From CAYVZU01 sp964455935 (GTDB taxonomy: Bacteria; Fibrobacterota; CAYVZU01): 41,472 nt of DNA. The stretch is from assembly GCA_964455935.1 (NCBI GenBank), contig CAYVZU010000019.1, positions 1-41,472 of the forward strand, read 5' to 3'. Shown piece by piece: positions 40,607-41,472 of this stretch; the first letter of the stretch is position 1, and every line of letters begins with the position of its first letter. The notes under the pieces were generated by a model. It was not told where the DNA came from. It searched no databases and was given only the letters and a program-made list of their open reading frames with translations. The position numbers were made by a program, and so were the translations under genes.

Positions 40607-41458
40607 ATGCGTCATCATTACCTCCCTATTTTGGCTTTGTTAATAATTCTGCCGATTACGGCAAAGCCCATTCACATTCAATACAGTACGTATTTAACGG
40701 ACCCGGACAAGAAGCCTCGTTCTCTTTCCTACAAAACCGTATACTTCCGTCTTTATGCGGATTCCGGTGCTGCCAGCGCATTCTGGGATGATAATTTCGT
40801 GCTCTCTACCCAAAACGGCTTTGTCGGTGTTTCCCTGGGATCGCAAAAGCCGCTTCCATTGAAGGCAATTGATACGGCTTCCGGGCTTTGGCTGCAAATG
40901 GAGATTGCCGGGGAGCAGGCCTTTCCGCGGCAACGGATCGCAACGAGTTTCTACGCCATAGCGGCGAATTTTGCGGACACGGCCAGAACCGCCTTGGAAA
41001 GCAAGCGGTCCGCAAACAGCGACAGTCTGAATTCCCGTCCTGCTTCGGATTATGCGCTAAGCAGTCACTTACATCCTGCCGCGCATCGAATCGACAGTGC
41101 GAGCTACGCAGATACGGCCGCTTATTCCAAAACTTTTTCAATTCCGTCGGCGGGAGTGGGAACACTGCACCTGCAGGATTCAGCCGTAACGGCTGCGAAA
41201 CTGGCTAAGGGAGCTGTTACGGCGGACAACCTGCCAAGTTCACGAAACGGCGACTTCGAGGTGATGGGAATTCTATCAGCCGACAGTCTGAGATACCGGA
41301 GCCCCAAACGGATTCGGCAGACAATCCTGGCGGGCAGAGCGCTGACCACGGCATATAAAGTGAACAAGTCGACTGGGTACGGCATTTCCTTCACGAACAC
41401 ATATTCCATTATTAATAATGGTTCTTCCGACTTTTCAGTGGGTACCCCCCACATATAG
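40607..41458 (+). CDS. Secreted fibre-like surface protein, possibly frameshifted at 3' end
   Basis: The product (283 residues from ATG 40607) has a signal peptide (LALLIILPITAKP). A domain of about 110 residues follows with the pattern YFRLYADSGAASAFWDDNF, GVSLGSQKPLPL and FPRQRIATSFYAIAAN, common at the start of long tail-fibre-like surface proteins in FCB and related bacteria. Next comes a repetitive Ala/Ser/Asp region (AVTAAKLAKGAVTADNL) typical of fibre stems. The frame stops at 41458, six codons after a run of six C at 41445-41450. One fewer C would leave the frame open past the window edge. The longer start at TTG 40541 is less likely. Confidence 0.72.
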   Translation: MRHHYLPILALLIILPITAKPIHIQYSTYLTDPDKKPRSLSYKTVYFRLYADSGAASAFWDDNFVLSTQNGFVGVSLGSQKPLPLKAIDTASGLWLQMEIAGEQAFPRQRIATSFYAIAANFADTARTALESKRSANSDSLNSRPASDYALSSHLHPAAHRIDSASYADTAAYSKTFSIPSAGVGTLHLQDSAVTAAKLAKGAVTADNLPSSRNGDFEVMGILSADSLRYRSPKRIRQTILAGRALTTAYKVNKSTGYGISFTNTYSIINNGSSDFSVGTPHI

Positions 41459-41472
41459 TGTGAGAAGGTTTA

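Noticed and set aside
1..41472. tRNA, rRNA, CRISPR array or intact insertion sequence
   Set aside because: No cloverleaf, rRNA-like stretch, regular spacer array or transposase was seen by eye; a tRNAscan or Infernal run would settle it.

Overview
The window looks like a chromosomal segment from an uncultured-type Gram-negative bacterium with moderately high GC. Gram-negative features are lipoprotein signals, outer-membrane-type barrels, a LolA-like protein and heptosyltransferase-like GT9 enzymes. Three further signs point to the FCB superphylum, with a Fibrobacterota-like lineage as one guess rather than a proven assignment: a C-terminus resembling a type IX (Por) sorting domain, a surface protein of the tail-fibre/'xLGxxxPL' type, and promoter-like signals of the TTG...TAnnTTG kind. 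I see no rRNA, tRNA, CRISPR array or intact insertion sequence.

Layout. 1-6.5 kb: a P2-type calcium-like ATPase (minus, cut by the window edge), a DUF3332 lipoprotein, an AI-2E-family permease, a 57-residue helical protein, a His-rich secreted protein and a large secreted protein with a concanavalin-like domain. 6.5-8.3 kb: a type IV pilin-like protein coupled to a HAMP membrane protein, then a decayed gamma-glutamyltranspeptidase gene abutting a 249-bp inverted-repeat element. 8.3-14 kb: Kup potassium transporter, a membrane-tailed class III cyclase, then (minus) an orphan NMT1/SsuA-like solute-binding protein translated just ahead of a sensor histidine kinase. 14-21.2 kb: DegT-type aminotransferase with an MFS exporter, an OppA-like lipoprotein (minus), and an operon of lipoprotein, LolA-like protein and UMF1-type MFS. 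21.2-26.4 kb: STAS protein, PdxA, a DUF2279-like protein and two paralogous barrel-like proteins separated by a second inverted-repeat element.

26.4-40.5 kb is a cell-surface glycan and housekeeping block: GT4, a GT-C-like membrane protein, GT9, YfhO, DUF2723/TMEM260-like (GT-C plus TPR), then nusB-ribH-ribBA-ribE on the minus strand, and a divergent GT2 and second GT9 on the plus strand. The last gene (40.6-41.5 kb) is a secreted fibre-like protein whose reading frame may be broken near the window end.

The most interesting features are not one new machine. They are the GGT pseudogene and its neighbouring mobile-type repeat, which appears to supply the kup promoter; a shared promoter signature; a divergent ribE/GT2 pair that looks leaderless; the binding-protein/kinase pair; and at least six different families of dispersed palindromic intergenic repeats, one of which supplies a ribosome binding site.
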